Below, piece after piece: positions 52,835-62,806 of a stretch of DNA of 64,000 nucleotides; position 1 is the stretch's first letter; every line of letters begins with the position of its first letter. The DNA is from Balneolaceae bacterium (GTDB lineage Bacteria; Bacteroidota; Rhodothermia; Balneolales; Balneolaceae). The position numbers were made by a program, and so were the translations under genes. Location: the NCBI GenBank assembly GCA_017640605.1, contig JAEPQH010000002.1:302142-366141 (forward strand), read 5' to 3'. The notes beneath the pieces are model-generated. The model was not told where the DNA came from. It did not search any database and worked only from the letters and a program-made list of their open reading frames with translations.

Positions 52835-52920
52835 GTAAAGATCCTTTAAAAAAGATGTTGTTTTGCCGAAAAGTGTGTATTTTCATTTTAGATTGAAAAT
52901 TAAACACCGATACCCTCGGT

Positions 52921-54375
52921 ATGCTGCAAACAACAGAACATCTTACGCTTGTAAAGTCACTTCGCAAACAAATTCAACAACCTGAATTGGAGGCGGCATT
53001 TACTGAATCCATTGCTAAAGAAAAAAGATTTTTCTCAATATCGTTTTCTATCGAACCCGTTGATGTTCTGGCAGCCATTGAGCAATTACCCAACAAAGAC
53101 ACTTTTCAGTATTACTGGGAAAAACCCACCGACGAATTTTCTATTGCCGCAGCAGGTGAATTAAAACGAATTACCCAAAATGGTGAATCGAGATTTCGGG
53201 ATTCCTCTACAAACGGAAAAACTCTGCTCAATCAGGTTTATCATGTAAAAGGACTTGAACACCAGAATGCCACAGTGCACTTATTTGGTGGCTTTTCTTT
53301 TTTTGATGAAAATAATGCATCTGCATGGTCAAATTTTGGAGCGGCCTCCTTCACCTTACCGGAATGGATGATCATCCGTGATGGAAAATGCACCATACTT
53401 ACTGTCACTTTCCCGGTTTCCAGCGCCGATTCGATTGAACAATTACAAAATCGTTTATTTGAGGCACTTACCTCACTTGAGCCGGTTTGCAATGTTGGCG
53501 AATATAAGAATCGTAATGAGTCTCAAAATCACGTTCCCTATTCAGTTAAAGTGAACAGCGAGTTTCAGCATTTGCATTGGGTAGAATCGGTTAAACGTGC
53601 AAAGAAATGCATCGAAGAAGGAACATTCGAAAAAGTTGTGCTTGCTCGTGAGTTGCGTTTAGAAGTTGAAAAAACTGTTAGCGAAACTCAGATTTTACAC
53701 AAATTACGCCGGCAGTATCCCGATTGCTATTCTTTCCTGATTCGTCAGGATAGTTCGGCTTGCTTTATTGGAAGTACACCCGAACGCTTAGCAGCTTTTC
53801 AATCGAACTTTATTTTAACCGAAGGATTGGCCGGTAGCACTTCACGTGGTAAAAGTGCCACCGAAGACGCCGTATTAGAGCATAATCTGCTTCAAAGCAC
53901 CAAAGATTTGCACGAACATGAAATTGTATTGGATGCCATCGAAGAACGCCTTAGCCCATTTACAGAAGATATTAAGCACCCCAAAAAACCGGGCGTAAAG
54001 AAGTTATCGAATGTTCAGCACTTGTTTACCCCCATCACCGCAACCATAAAACAAGGTGTATCCAGAACCGAGGTAATGAAAAATCTCCATCCTACCCCGG
54101 CCGTTGGCGGTTATCCTCGCGAAAAAGCGGTAGAGTTTATTCGACAACATGAGGATTTCGATCGTGGTTGGTATGCGGCTCCTGTTGGCTGGATAAATGC
54201 GAACGGAAACGGTGAATTTGTTGTGGCAATTCGAAGCGGATTAATCATGGAGAAGGAAGTGCGATTTTTTGCAGGATGTGGTATCGTTCAGGATTCTGAT
54301 CCCAACAAAGAATGGGAAGAAACGAACATGAAATTTATACCCATGCTGAGCGCTCTTAACTATGCAGGATCGTGA
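52921..54375 (+). CDS. menF: isochorismate synthase
   Basis: A 484-residue chorismate-binding enzyme. The core lies in the C-terminal half: 'EGTFEKVVLARELRLEVE', 'CFIGSTPERLAAFQSNFILTEGLAGSTSRG', 'HEIVLDAIEERL', 'LHPTPAVGGYPREKAVEFI' and 'GWYAAPVGWINANGNGEFVVAIRS', closing with Mg ligands in 'WEETNMKF'. It converts chorismate to isochorismate, the first step of menaquinone synthesis. It overlaps menD by 14 bp. Confidence 0.94.
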   Translation: MLQTTEHLTLVKSLRKQIQQPELEAAFTESIAKEKRFFSISFSIEPVDVLAAIEQLPNKDTFQYYWEKPTDEFSIAAAGELKRITQNGESRFRDSSTNGKTLLNQVYHVKGLEHQNATVHLFGGFSFFDENNASAWSNFGAASFTLPEWMIIRDGKCTILTVTFPVSSADSIEQLQNRLFEALTSLEPVCNVGEYKNRNESQNHVPYSVKVNSEFQHLHWVESVKRAKKCIEEGTFEKVVLARELRLEVEKTVSETQILHKLRRQYPDCYSFLIRQDSSACFIGSTPERLAAFQSNFILTEGLAGSTSRGKSATEDAVLEHNLLQSTKDLHEHEIVLDAIEERLSPFTEDIKHPKKPGVKKLSNVQHLFTPITATIKQGVSRTEVMKNLHPTPAVGGYPREKAVEFIRQHEDFDRGWYAAPVGWINANGNGEFVVAIRSGLIMEKEVRFFAGCGIVQDSDPNKEWEETNMKFIPMLSALNYAGS

Positions 54376-56074
54376 TCCACAAAATCTGAATTTTTACTGG
54401 AGTACTCGTTTTGTACGTTCTCTTTATCGCAATGGAGTACAACGAGTTGTAATTTCTCCCGGATCCCGTTCCACCCCGCTAACTCTTGCATTTGCTGCGC
54501 ATCCCGGCTTTGATAAAACCATAGCCATCGACGAACGCTCTGCAGCATTTACTGCCTTGGGGATGTCGAAAGCAGATCATAATCCTACTTGTCTGGTTTG
54601 TACGTCCGGCACCGCAGTTGCAAACTATTATCCTGCGGTTATCGAAGCCGCACAATCCGGGATTCCACTTATTGTTCTTTCCGCCGACCGTCCGCCTTAT
54701 TTGCGAGGAATTGGTGCCTCCCAAACCATCGACCAATTGAAAATATTTGGCGACTATCCGGTTTTCTTTCACGAAGTTGGTGAACCCAGAGATGACGACC
54801 AATCTCTTAATCGTTTAGAGCTGGCCGCTTTGCAAGCGGTACGAAAATCACTGAAAGCACCCGGTGTTAGTCACCTAAACTTTCCATTTCCTAAACCTTT
54901 CGAGCCTGATGTTGACTTCCTGAACACAGCCGAGAAAGACAACGAGCGTCAGGCTAAAAAAAACTACGCATCACCAATTACCGCGCAGCCTAAAACTAAA
55001 CTAACTCCTGATTTTTGGCTGAATATTTCGGAGGCAGAACAGCCTGTAATCATTGCCGGACCCGAAATTCCTAAGAAAATCATACCAAGTATTCTGGATT
55101 TAGCCAAGCAATTGAATGCGCCAATTTTAGCTGAACCGGGATGTAACATCCCTTCTTCAAAATATACCATTACCGGTTTCGATGGCTTTTTACGTAATTC
55201 CGAAATCACGGATGCCTTGTATCCCGACTTGATACTTCGATTCGGTAGAGATCCTGTTAGTAAAGCCCTTCAAAATTATTTGAAGAATTACGCAGATGTT
55301 CAACAAACGCGCTTTCATACCCTTGATACCATAAATGACGAAAGCTTAAGTGCAGATTCTCATTTCTATGTTAACCATGGATTTGAAGTTTCTGATATTG
55401 AACTGAATGCGAACAAAGCTTGGATTCGGGACTGGCGCCGTCATCAAAAAGAATATTATGCCGCCAAAGAGCGAGTGATGTTTCCAACTTCACCACTTAC
55501 CGACGGCTACACCTTTCACATTCTCTCTGAGTTAATCGACACTAAAACCTTCACCATGCTTTCCAATTCATTTCCGGTGCGCGATATGGCCCTTTTCGGA
55601 AATTATGAAGGCAAAGAAATGTATGTGAATCGAGGTACAGCGGGAATCGACGGAATTATGTCGACCACTTTTGGTCTTGCCGAAGTATTAAATAAGCCGG
55701 GAGTTTGTTTTATCGGTGATATTGCCTTTTTACATGATTCGAATGCACTTTTACTGCTTCAAAAAGTAAAAACACCGCTCATCATCGTATTGCTGAATAA
55801 TGGCGGCGGCACTATTTTCAAGATGTTACCAATTAGTAACTATAAAAAACGATACAGCGAATATTTCGAAACTCCTCAGCAGGTTTCCATCGCTGCATTG
55901 TGTAGGGCACATAAAATTGATCATACACTCATTTCTCGCCCGGAACAGCTTATTCCGAGTTTTGAAGCTTACATCGAACGGCCCGGAGTTCATATTTTTG
56001 AATGTATGACCGATGCTGAAGATTCGATGGAGCTACGCCGACAACTTTGGAATTATACGCCGGATTCGGAATGA
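54362..56074 (+). CDS. menD: SEPHCHC synthase (2-succinyl-5-enolpyruvyl-6-hydroxy-3-cyclohexene-1-carboxylate synthase)
   Basis: A 570-residue ThDP enzyme: 'VVISPGSRSTPLTLAFAAHP', the catalytic Glu in 'IDERSAAFTALGMSK', 'CTSGTAVANYYPAVIEAAQS', 'ADRPPYLRGIGASQTIDQL', and the C-terminal cofactor region 'NRGTAGIDGIMSTTFGLAEV', with 'CFIGDIAFLHDSNALLLLQK' (the ThDP/Mg motif). It joins isochorismate and 2-oxoglutarate. Overlaps on both sides show tight coupling with menF and menH. Confidence 0.96.
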   Translation: MQDRDPQNLNFYWSTRFVRSLYRNGVQRVVISPGSRSTPLTLAFAAHPGFDKTIAIDERSAAFTALGMSKADHNPTCLVCTSGTAVANYYPAVIEAAQSGIPLIVLSADRPPYLRGIGASQTIDQLKIFGDYPVFFHEVGEPRDDDQSLNRLELAALQAVRKSLKAPGVSHLNFPFPKPFEPDVDFLNTAEKDNERQAKKNYASPITAQPKTKLTPDFWLNISEAEQPVIIAGPEIPKKIIPSILDLAKQLNAPILAEPGCNIPSSKYTITGFDGFLRNSEITDALYPDLILRFGRDPVSKALQNYLKNYADVQQTRFHTLDTINDESLSADSHFYVNHGFEVSDIELNANKAWIRDWRRHQKEYYAAKERVMFPTSPLTDGYTFHILSELIDTKTFTMLSNSFPVRDMALFGNYEGKEMYVNRGTAGIDGIMSTTFGLAEVLNKPGVCFIGDIAFLHDSNALLLLQKVKTPLIIVLLNNGGGTIFKMLPISNYKKRYSEYFETPQQVSIAALCRAHKIDHTLISRPEQLIPSFEAYIERPGVHIFECMTDAEDSMELRRQLWNYTPDSE

Positions 56075-56874
56075 AATTAAACATCCGTGGCATAGAATAT
56101 TTTTTCGAAAAGCATCAGGATAATGATGAACTCCCAACTCTTGTTTTGCTGCACGGATTTATGGGATCTGGAGCACTTTTTAAAGCTTTAATCCAACACA
56201 TTAATCCTTTTTGTAATCCGGTAACAATCGATTTACTCGGCCACGGACAAACGGAAGGCGCCGAATTACATTATCGATTTTCAACCAAAGAACAAGTTGC
56301 CGACTTGGTAAAGTTGATACAGGAACAATTGCCAACACCCACTTTTTTGTATGGATATAGCATGGGTGCACGACTTGCATTACAGGTTGCATTGCATCGA
56401 CCGGATTTATTTTCAGGCTTAATTCTTGAAAGTGGAACCTTTGGCATTGAAGTGGATGCCGAGCGGCAGGCACGTCAGGCTTTGGATGCATCCCGAGCGG
56501 ATCAAATTATGGGGAATTTCTCCGATTTTTTGAAGCAGTGGCAAAATCTAGAGATGTTTGCAGGCAGTACATCGCCGGAGCAGACTTCCATACAAGAGGC
56601 TCAAAATCCGTATTGGATTGCCAACTCTTTACTGGCTTTTGGCACAGGAACTATGCCTTGTGTACGCGATCGCTTATCGGCCTTATCCCCTCCTACTTTG
56701 CTTATTGCCGGTGTAAAAGACGCTAAATTTGTTCGCATCAATCAAACTATGTACAAAGAAATCGACGACGCCGAATTACATATCATCCCAAAAGCCGGAC
56801 ATCGGGTTCATATTGAGTCACCCGAAGAAATTGCCCTGAAATTAGAACCGTTTATCAAAAACCATCAGCTATGA
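56071..56874 (+). CDS. menH: MenH-like alpha/beta hydrolase (SHCHC synthase)
   Basis: A 267-residue hydrolase-fold protein from the ATG at 56071 (overlapping the menD TGA as ATGA). 'LVLLHGFMGSGALFKALI' and the nucleophile elbow 'YGYSMGARLALQVAL' (Ser in GYSMG), 'VKDAKFV' and 'GHRVHIESPEEIA' supply the triad. MenH removes pyruvate from SEPHCHC to give SHCHC. The operon position between menD and menB supports this over other hydrolases. Upstream in-frame codons from 56047 are unnecessary. Confidence 0.88.
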   Translation: MKLNIRGIEYFFEKHQDNDELPTLVLLHGFMGSGALFKALIQHINPFCNPVTIDLLGHGQTEGAELHYRFSTKEQVADLVKLIQEQLPTPTFLYGYSMGARLALQVALHRPDLFSGLILESGTFGIEVDAERQARQALDASRADQIMGNFSDFLKQWQNLEMFAGSTSPEQTSIQEAQNPYWIANSLLAFGTGTMPCVRDRLSALSPPTLLIAGVKDAKFVRINQTMYKEIDDAELHIIPKAGHRVHIESPEEIALKLEPFIKNHQL

Positions 56875-57710
56875 TTAACTGGAAAACCGTTAAAGACTTC
56901 GAAGACATCACTTATAAAAAATGCGATGGTGTTGCACGTATTGCCTTTAATCGCCCGGAAGTAAGAAATGCATTTCGGCCGAAAACAGTATTTGAATTGT
57001 ACGAAGCATTGCACGATGCCAAAGAAGATAACGACATTGGCGTGGTGTTGATTTCGGGGGAAGGTCCTTCATCTAAAGATGGTGGTTGGGCATTCTGCTC
57101 GGGTGGAGACCAAAATGTTCGATCTAAAACCGGTTACAAAGCCGATGATGGAATTCCAAGGCTAAATATTCTTGAAGTGCAACGGTTGATCAGATTCATG
57201 CCTAAAGTAGTGATTGCGGTAGTTCCCGGCTGGGCTGTTGGCGGTGGACATTCGCTCCATGTAACATGCGATATGACCTTAGCCAGTAAAGAGCATGCCA
57301 TTTTTAAACAAACCGATGCCGATGTTGCCAGTTTTGATGGCGGCTTTGGATCGGCGTTACTTGCCCGACAAGTTGGGCAAAAACGCGGACGTGAAATCTT
57401 CTTTTTAGGAAGAAATTACGACGCACAAGAAGCCTACGAAATGGGCATGGTGAATGCTGTAGTTCCACACGAAGAACTCGAAGACACCGCTTATGAGTGG
57501 GCGCAGGAGGTGCTTGCTAAAAGTCCAACTGCGATTAAAATGATCAAATTTGCCTTTAATTTGATTGATGATGGATTGGTAGGGCAACAGGTATTTGCCG
57601 GCGAAGCTACTCGACTTGCTTACATGACCGACGAAGCCGAAGAAGGGAAAAATGCTTTTCTCGAAAAGAGAAAACCGAATTGGGAAAAATTTGGGAGGAG
57701 CCCTTCGTAA
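56871..57710 (+). CDS. menB: 1,4-dihydroxy-2-naphthoyl-CoA synthase
   Basis: A 279-residue crotonase-fold protein: 'ARIAFNRPEVRNAFRPKTVFEL', 'GGWAFCSGGDQNVRSKTGY' (the MenB-specific loop), 'RLIRFMPKVVIAVVPGWAVGGGHSLHVTCDM' (oxyanion), 'FDGGFGSALLARQVGQKRG' and C-terminal 'EGKNAFLEKRKPNWEKFG'. It cyclises o-succinylbenzoyl-CoA. It overlaps menH by 4 bp. menC, menE and menA are not in the window, so the pathway is completed elsewhere. Confidence 0.96.
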   Translation: MINWKTVKDFEDITYKKCDGVARIAFNRPEVRNAFRPKTVFELYEALHDAKEDNDIGVVLISGEGPSSKDGGWAFCSGGDQNVRSKTGYKADDGIPRLNILEVQRLIRFMPKVVIAVVPGWAVGGGHSLHVTCDMTLASKEHAIFKQTDADVASFDGGFGSALLARQVGQKRGREIFFLGRNYDAQEAYEMGMVNAVVPHEELEDTAYEWAQEVLAKSPTAIKMIKFAFNLIDDGLVGQQVFAGEATRLAYMTDEAEEGKNAFLEKRKPNWEKFGRSPS

Positions 57711-57814
57711 ATGACGGTTCAATCTTTTTTAAAAAAGTTACGCTTTCTTCAGATCGTTTTATTGGCAGGGTAGTTTTAAACTATTGTCTTATTTGGACGA
57801 ACCAATAATAATTA

Positions 57815-58924
57815 TCAGTAATCTGTACTTAGTTTTTGTAAGTAAATGCCATTTAATCCAAATAACAGATAAGGCACTCCATGCACATTTTCTACTTTGA
57901 ATACTGAATAATACACACCGCTATTTAAGACAGGCATAGGAACATTGACCCAATTAGATTTTCCTAGTTCTTTTCTTATAATTTGTCCCGAGTCACTATA
58001 GTTTATTATTGCATATAAGCTTTGATTTTTTCGATCAATCTCTAGTTCTACTATGCTTGACGTATCTTTCAAATATTCATTATTAACGATATCCCACCTT
58101 TTACCTCCATCTTTTGAAGTGTAAAAACCTGCTTTATTTAAACCAGCATAATAACTGCTTTCAAGTGGATTAATTACTATATCATGAACAAGTGAACCAG
58201 TATCATAAACAGTTGTAGTCTCCCAGGTATTACCTGCGTCCAAGCTTCGAAGTACATCTCCAACAAATGCAGTTCCAACATATATTTCATCCGTATTTTC
58301 ATGGTTAATTGCAATGCTAGTAACTCCTGCTTTTAATCTATTTTCAGGTAATCCGTTTCCCTCGATTTCAAACCAGGTATTTCCTCTGTCTATGCTTTTA
58401 TAAAATCCTCCTCCAAACCTTCCCGATGTACTAGCATATTGAATTTTAGGATTTTTTGGATCTAAAATGAATGAACTTATTGAAGTACCTGACGGTGTTT
58501 CTATCCCTTTTTGCGAAAGCTCCCAGCTTTCTCCATGATCGGTACTTTTTAGAATACTTCCATTGATTGCATAAATTTCAGAATTATTATCAGGTAATAA
58601 TTCGATTGCTCTGAAACTACCACCACTAAAAAGTACCTCCCAAGTGAAACCACAGTCAGATGTCTTATACAACTTCCCATCAGTACCATCGCTAACATTA
58701 TAAGCTGTTCCAACATAAATAATCCCATCTTTTATGCGATCAACAGCAATTGATGTGACTTCTTCGTTTTTGAGTCCTAGCAAGACCCATTCATCAGAAA
58801 CAATTTCTTCACACGCAATTTTCTCAATCTCAGGATGTTCATGCTCGCCAAACAAATCGCATCCATGGAAAAAGAAAAAGCTTCCAAAAAGTATTGTTAT
58901 TAGAAATGGAATTGTATTGAACAT
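57815..58924 (-). CDS. lipoprotein with Asp-box (BNR) beta-propeller repeats
   Basis: A 369-residue protein with a lipoprotein signal ('FGSFFFFHGC', Cys near residue 26). Five Asp-box-like repeats are visible: 'KTSDCGFTWEV', 'KSTDHGESWEL', 'KSIDRGNTWFE', 'RSLDAGNTWET' and 'TSKDGGKRWDI', each closing a propeller blade, as in sialidase or sortilin-like secreted proteins. No catalytic set can be assigned; a binding or structural role at the outer membrane is more likely. Its base composition is slightly richer in A/T than the men operon. Confidence 0.75.
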   Translation of the reverse strand: MFNTIPFLITILFGSFFFFHGCDLFGEHEHPEIEKIACEEIVSDEWVLLGLKNEEVTSIAVDRIKDGIIYVGTAYNVSDGTDGKLYKTSDCGFTWEVLFSGGSFRAIELLPDNNSEIYAINGSILKSTDHGESWELSQKGIETPSGTSISSFILDPKNPKIQYASTSGRFGGGFYKSIDRGNTWFEIEGNGLPENRLKAGVTSIAINHENTDEIYVGTAFVGDVLRSLDAGNTWETTTVYDTGSLVHDIVINPLESSYYAGLNKAGFYTSKDGGKRWDIVNNEYLKDTSSIVELEIDRKNQSLYAIINYSDSGQIIRKELGKSNWVNVPMPVLNSGVYYSVFKVENVHGVPYLLFGLNGIYLQKLSTDY

Positions 58925-59061
58925 CTTGACTCCTTAACTAGCTATTTACTTATTGATTATGAACTAATCATGAACAACCATAAAACGTTATCAAATAATA
59001 TTTACCAATGTAAGTGTTTTCATAAATTACTACTCTTACCTTCGTTTTTAATGTGTTCTGA

Positions 59062-59583
59062 ATGACTTCCTACTCCTACATAAAAACACTTAAATTTCTA
59101 CAGATTATTTTGCTTGCAGGCTATTGTCTTTCCATTGGAATAGTGCTGTTATTAGCGAATTTGGAGATTGTGCCCTTGTTACCGGAAATGCACACCAACG
59201 AATACATCGACGTAGTTGCCATAGCTTCGGGAGTAGCCGGAGTGATCGCTGCTTTTTTCCTTTTTCAACAATTGCTTCTTCGCGTTGATGAAAACCACAG
59301 TTTTTCCAGAAAACTTTCAGCATTCAAAACTGCTTTCTTCTTGCGATTAATCCTAATTGAGTCGGTCGGGATGCTTTCGGTGGTCTTATTTATGATTTCA
59401 ATGAACATCATCCCGATCATTTCCGCTATATGTATTGCTGTACTACTGGGGTTACTTAAGCCATCAAAAAATGAAATGATCAAAATACTTCGGTTAAGTC
59501 CCGGTGAACAAGTAAAACTCAACTCTTCCAATACGGTATTAGGAGATGTGCACCAACAGCTATTTAAACATAGAATGAATTAG
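59062..59583 (+). CDS. four-helix membrane protein of unknown function
   Basis: A 173-residue protein with hydrophobic segments at about 10-32, 50-72, 88-108 and 112-132, followed by a hydrophilic tail 'KNEMIKILRLSPGEQVKLNS'. The C-terminal tail is likely cytoplasmic. I recognise no family. It overlaps the end of the convergent beta-propeller gene by 4 bp. Confidence 0.6.
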   Translation: MTSYSYIKTLKFLQIILLAGYCLSIGIVLLLANLEIVPLLPEMHTNEYIDVVAIASGVAGVIAAFFLFQQLLLRVDENHSFSRKLSAFKTAFFLRLILIESVGMLSVVLFMISMNIIPIISAICIAVLLGLLKPSKNEMIKILRLSPGEQVKLNSSNTVLGDVHQQLFKHRMN

Positions 59584-60470
59584 TCTTCGTTTTGCACTCT
59601 TTGCACTTCTACCAAATCGTTCATAGAAATGCGATATAATTGCCCATCTTCTTCTGCGATTATCAGATCAGTACCGTCAAATGTTACCGATTCGATTTGC
59701 TTGGTGTCGTCTAAAAAAGCTGTTTTGTACGAATTGCCAAAAAACTGCCCATCTTTTGGTTCAAACACCAAGATCTGATCGTAAGTAAGCACAGCCAGAT
59801 ATTTTTGATCGGGCGAAACATCTGCAGCTGTCACATAATGTTCCGTATCGAACGTTTCGATAAGCTTCAACTCATGTTGTTTCTGATTCTGAGGGTTTTC
59901 AATATGAAACAACATAGTTTTGGAACTTTGTTTGGTGAGAATGTAAATCTCTCCATTATATTCGAATAAAGCTTCAGCATTGTAGTTCGATCGGAGGAGC
60001 TTACCCATCAAATCGTTACGTTTTGGGTAGGTGATGTAGTACTCAGCAATCACATCTACTTCATCGGCATCAGGCGCAGGTTCTTCAATTACAATTACTT
60101 TAAGATCATCTCTGCATTCGCAATTATTGCCTATTTCTCCAATCAAAATGAAGCCATTTGCTGTGTATGCCAAATCCTCCCAATCGGTATTTCCTGCACC
60201 AATAACTTCCGCTCCACGATAATCGTCGCCTGCTACTAAATCACCATCAATGTTTATGGCGTAAATCTTGTCGGGCGTACCGGAATCGCCATGCACCCAA
60301 AAAACGCCTTCCAGATTCTGGCTTTTGATGATGCCGGATACTTCATTACGCGCCGGTGGATCAATACGCTTATAAGCCTCTAGTTCTAAGGTTGGTATTT
60401 CCTGCGCCGATGTACAGTTCACCATCCCAAGAAAAATGAACGATAACAGGATTCTTTTTGGTAGATTCAT
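59580..60470 (-). CDS. secreted beta-propeller-like protein of unknown function
   Basis: A 296-residue protein from the ATG at 60470: signal 'MNLPKRILLSFIFLGMVNCT', cut after 'SAQ' or lipidated at Cys. The repeats 'GIIKSQNLEGVFWVHGDSGTPDKIYAIN', 'DWEDLAYTANGFILIGEIGNN' and 'TAADVSPDQKYLAVLTYDQILVFEPKDG' are typical of propeller blades, similar to SdiA-regulated/esterase-like phytase-like proteins (weak). The 'HGDSGTPDKIYAIN' block suggests a metal or sugar-phosphate site. Function unknown. Confidence 0.6.
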   Translation of the reverse strand: MNLPKRILLSFIFLGMVNCTSAQEIPTLELEAYKRIDPPARNEVSGIIKSQNLEGVFWVHGDSGTPDKIYAINIDGDLVAGDDYRGAEVIGAGNTDWEDLAYTANGFILIGEIGNNCECRDDLKVIVIEEPAPDADEVDVIAEYYITYPKRNDLMGKLLRSNYNAEALFEYNGEIYILTKQSSKTMLFHIENPQNQKQHELKLIETFDTEHYVTAADVSPDQKYLAVLTYDQILVFEPKDGQFFGNSYKTAFLDDTKQIESVTFDGTDLIIAEEDGQLYRISMNDLVEVQRVQNED

Positions 60471-60493
60471 AGCAATTAAAATCAAAGTTAGTG

Positions 60494-60772
60494 ATGAACA
60501 TACAACACGAACAGACCGAGAGCAAAGGTGCTTTTTTTATTGAAGAAGATGGCGAGCGCGTTGCTGAGATGACCTATTCTAAAAATGGGGATTATCGCAT
60601 TATTATTGATCATACCGAAGTTTCTGAAACGCAAAAAGGTAAAGGATTAGGTAAAAAATTGGTATATCATGCTGCCGATTATGCGCGTGAACAAAATCTT
60701 AAAATCTTGCCTTTATGCCCATTTGCACGAGTGGTTTTTCGCCGAAATAAAGATCTGCACGATGTAACATGA
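60494..60772 (+). CDS. short GNAT-like N-acetyltransferase
   Basis: A 92-residue protein: 'KGAFFIEEDGERVAEMTYSK', 'IIIDHTEVSETQKGKGLGKKLVYHAADYAREQ' (the acetyl-CoA-binding R/Q-x-x-G-x-G loop written QKGKGLG) and 'ILPLCPFARVVFRRN'. It fits the small single-domain GCN5-related family (YidJ-like; GTNAT) whose catalytic Cys lies in 'PLCPFA'. ATG at 60494 is preferred to the GTG at 60491. Confidence 0.85.
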   Translation: MNIQHEQTESKGAFFIEEDGERVAEMTYSKNGDYRIIIDHTEVSETQKGKGLGKKLVYHAADYAREQNLKILPLCPFARVVFRRNKDLHDVT

Positions 60773-60775
60773 TTA

Positions 60776-60917
60776 AATTCCAATGGTTAAAATCCAAATT
60801 TCAAACAATGTTTAAATTCCAAAGTCCAATTTCCAATTAGTTCACTTTTTTAAATTCAATATTAGAAATTGTTTGAAATTTGAACCATTGAAATTTGGAA
60901 TTTAAATTATTGGAATT
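60776..60917. repeat. AT-rich heptad-phased inverted repeat
   Basis: AATTCCA, ATGGTTA, AAATCCA, AATTTCA and so on keep a 7-base phase for about nine units, then an inverted copy returns ('AAATTGTTTGAAATTTG' against 'CAAATTTCAAACAATGT'). A long hairpin could form between the GNAT gene and dnaJ. It fills the gap completely. Confidence 0.7.
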
Positions 60918-60918
60918 T

Positions 60919-60935
60919 CTAGCGCTTTGCGCTAG
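60919..60935 (-). terminator. hairpin overlapping the dnaJ stop codon
   Basis: CTAGCGC-TTT-GCGCTAG is a perfect 7-bp stem over the dnaJ TAG stop (60932-60934). There is no long T-run, so it may protect the mRNA 3' end. Confidence 0.55.
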
Positions 60936-62104
60936 CCAAACACATCCTTCATTTTACTGAAAAACCCTTTCTCTTCCTTGGTTTGATTGGAAGCATCGAA
61001 GTTTTCAGAATCGCGTAGAGATTCCACCGCTTTTCGCTCTTTGTCGCTTAGGTTACGTGGCATATACACATTTATGCGTACATACTGATCGCCCTCGCCA
61101 CTATTGTTTAAGCCTACAATTCCTTTCCCGCGCATACGCAACAGCTTACCCGGCTGTGTTCCCGGTTCGATGCGCAGTTTCGCTTTTCCTTTGAGGGTTG
61201 GCACTTGTTTTTCTGTTCCGAGAATGGCATCCGGAATACTAAGACTTAAATCATAATAAATGTTGTTGCCTTCACGAATGAAATGCTCGTGCTCTTTTTC
61301 TTCGATAAGCACAATTAAATCACCAGCCGGACCGCCTCTGCGCCCTGCATTTCCTTGTCCGCGAAGGGTAATGTAATTCCCGTTAGAAACTCCCGATGGA
61401 ATAGTTACTTTGATGGTTTCTTCGCCTTTCTCGCGACCTTCCCCATTACAGGTTTTGCACTTATTCTTGATGATACGGCCTTCACCCTGACATGTCGGGC
61501 AAGGCTGTACATTCACCATTTGTCCGAGCATGGTTCGCGTTACCTGTCGAACTTCTCCCATTCCATTACAGGTTCCACAGGTTTCGAAATCGGAATTGCT
61601 GGCAGCACCGGTTCCATCACAAGTTTTGCAGCCAATCTGTTTTTTAACTTTCAGCGTTTTTTCGGTGCCAAAAGCAATTTCTTCAAGAGTCAGAGGCATT
61701 CTGATTTTCATGTCAGAACCGGGTGTACCAGCGGTTCTTCGTCCGCCACGGGAGCGTCCACGCCCTCCACCTCCAAAAATATCATCTCCAAAAAAGCTAC
61801 TACCAAAGATATCGCCGAATCGACTGAAAATATCATCCATGTCGAATTCAACGCCACCGCCGCCAAAGCCACCTTGACCATTTACACCGGCATGCCCGTA
61901 TTGGTCATAACGAGCTTTTTTCTGCGGATCTCTGAGTACTTCATAGGCTTCCGCTGCTTCTTTAAACTTCGTTTCGGCGTCGGCATCTCCCTTGTTTCTA
62001 TCCGGGTGATATTTCATAGCTAGCTTTCGGTATGCTTTTTTCAGCTCCGATTCGCTGGCATCTTTTCCAACACCCAATATTTCGTAATAATCTCGTTTAC
62101 TCAT
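60932..62104 (-). CDS. dnaJ: chaperone DnaJ
   Basis: A 390-residue type I DnaJ: J domain with HPD (residues 33-35), a G/F region '[18 protein letters not shown]' and '[12 protein letters not shown]', a zinc domain with four CxxCxGxG repeats ('CKTCDGTGA', 'CGTCNGMGE', 'CPTCQGEGR', 'CKTCNGEGR'), and a C-terminal substrate domain. ATG at 62104 gives '[16 protein letters not shown]'; the TTG at 62110 adds two residues. It lies 9 bp after grpE; dnaK is elsewhere. Confidence 0.97.
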   Translation of the reverse strand: MSKRDYYEILGVGKDASESELKKAYRKLAMKYHPDRNKGDADAETKFKEAAEAYEVLRDPQKKARYDQYGHAGVNGQGGFGGGGVEFDMDDIFSRFGDIFGSSFFGDDIFGGGGRGRSRGGRRTAGTPGSDMKIRMPLTLEEIAFGTEKTLKVKKQIGCKTCDGTGAASNSDFETCGTCNGMGEVRQVTRTMLGQMVNVQPCPTCQGEGRIIKNKCKTCNGEGREKGEETIKVTIPSGVSNGNYITLRGQGNAGRRGGPAGDLIVLIEEKEHEHFIREGNNIYYDLSLSIPDAILGTEKQVPTLKGKAKLRIEPGTQPGKLLRMRGKGIVGLNNSGEGDQYVRINVYMPRNLSDKERKAVESLRDSENFDASNQTKEEKGFFSKMKDVFG

Positions 62105-62113
62105 TGCCAATCC

Positions 62114-62704
62114 TTATTCGCTAACAATTACTTTTGCGTGCTTGATCACTTTATTTCCGATTTTATATCCGCTTTCCAGTATCTGAAGTACCGTATCGCT
62201 GCCTGTTTTTTCATCCGGTGCAGGCTGTCGTAATAACGCATCATGCAAATTTACATCGAATGGAATTCCTGTTTGGTTGATGGCCTCTACGCCATATTTA
62301 CTGAACAACTCTTCGAACTTTCCCGCTACGAGTTTCACGCCTGCTGTAAAATTTTCGTCCACTTCATACTCTTCCGTTGCATTTAACACTCGGTCGATAT
62401 CTTCCGAAATAGGCAGAAAGTCTTGAAGTGCTGCTACTTTAGCATCCTCATACAAAACAGCGCGTTCGCGTTGCACACGCTTACGTACATTTTCAAGTTC
62501 GGCTGCTTTTCTTAACAGTGAGTCTTTTGTTGATGCGAGTTCTTGTTCCAGTTTAGCGATTGCGCTTTCCTCTGTTTCTGTTTCCTGTTGTTCTGAATCC
62601 TGACCGTTAGAGGCTTCCGTTGTATCTACATCTACTTCATCAGTTGCAGCTTCGGCCTCTTTGTTTTGCTCTAATTCGTTGTTTTTGATGTCTTCGTTAC
62701 TCAT
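62114..62704 (-). CDS. grpE: nucleotide exchange factor GrpE
   Basis: A 196-residue protein: an acidic N-terminus (Glu/Asp-rich residues 1-50), a coiled coil 'LEQELASTKDSLLRKAAELENVRKRVQRER', and the beta-domain 'FDVNLHDALLRQPAPDEKTG' with 'ILESGYKIGNKVIKHAKVIV'. It releases ADP from DnaK. It forms an operon with dnaJ. I see no CIRCE element in the ~190 bp upstream, which holds repeat sequence instead. Confidence 0.95.
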   Translation of the reverse strand: MSNEDIKNNELEQNKEAEAATDEVDVDTTEASNGQDSEQQETETEESAIAKLEQELASTKDSLLRKAAELENVRKRVQRERAVLYEDAKVAALQDFLPISEDIDRVLNATEEYEVDENFTAGVKLVAGKFEELFSKYGVEAINQTGIPFDVNLHDALLRQPAPDEKTGSDTVLQILESGYKIGNKVIKHAKVIVSE

Positions 62705-62806
62705 CGTTAACAGTTAAATTCTTTTGGTTTTTCGCTTCGAATTAAGCAAATAGTATGCCACGAGGCGTATTAATTTCGATGATGACAAAGTTGCGTTTTT
62801 TGGATT

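Noticed and set aside
61355..62023. A 222-residue plus-strand frame
   Set aside because: It lies entirely antisense to dnaJ; Ser/Thr/Ile/Phe-rich composition is what the reverse of the CxxCxGxG and Gly-rich region produces.
62705..62806. CIRCE operator for the grpE-dnaJ operon
   Set aside because: No TTAGCACTC-N9-GAGTGCTAA-like inverted repeat is present upstream of grpE, and no hrcA lies beside it.
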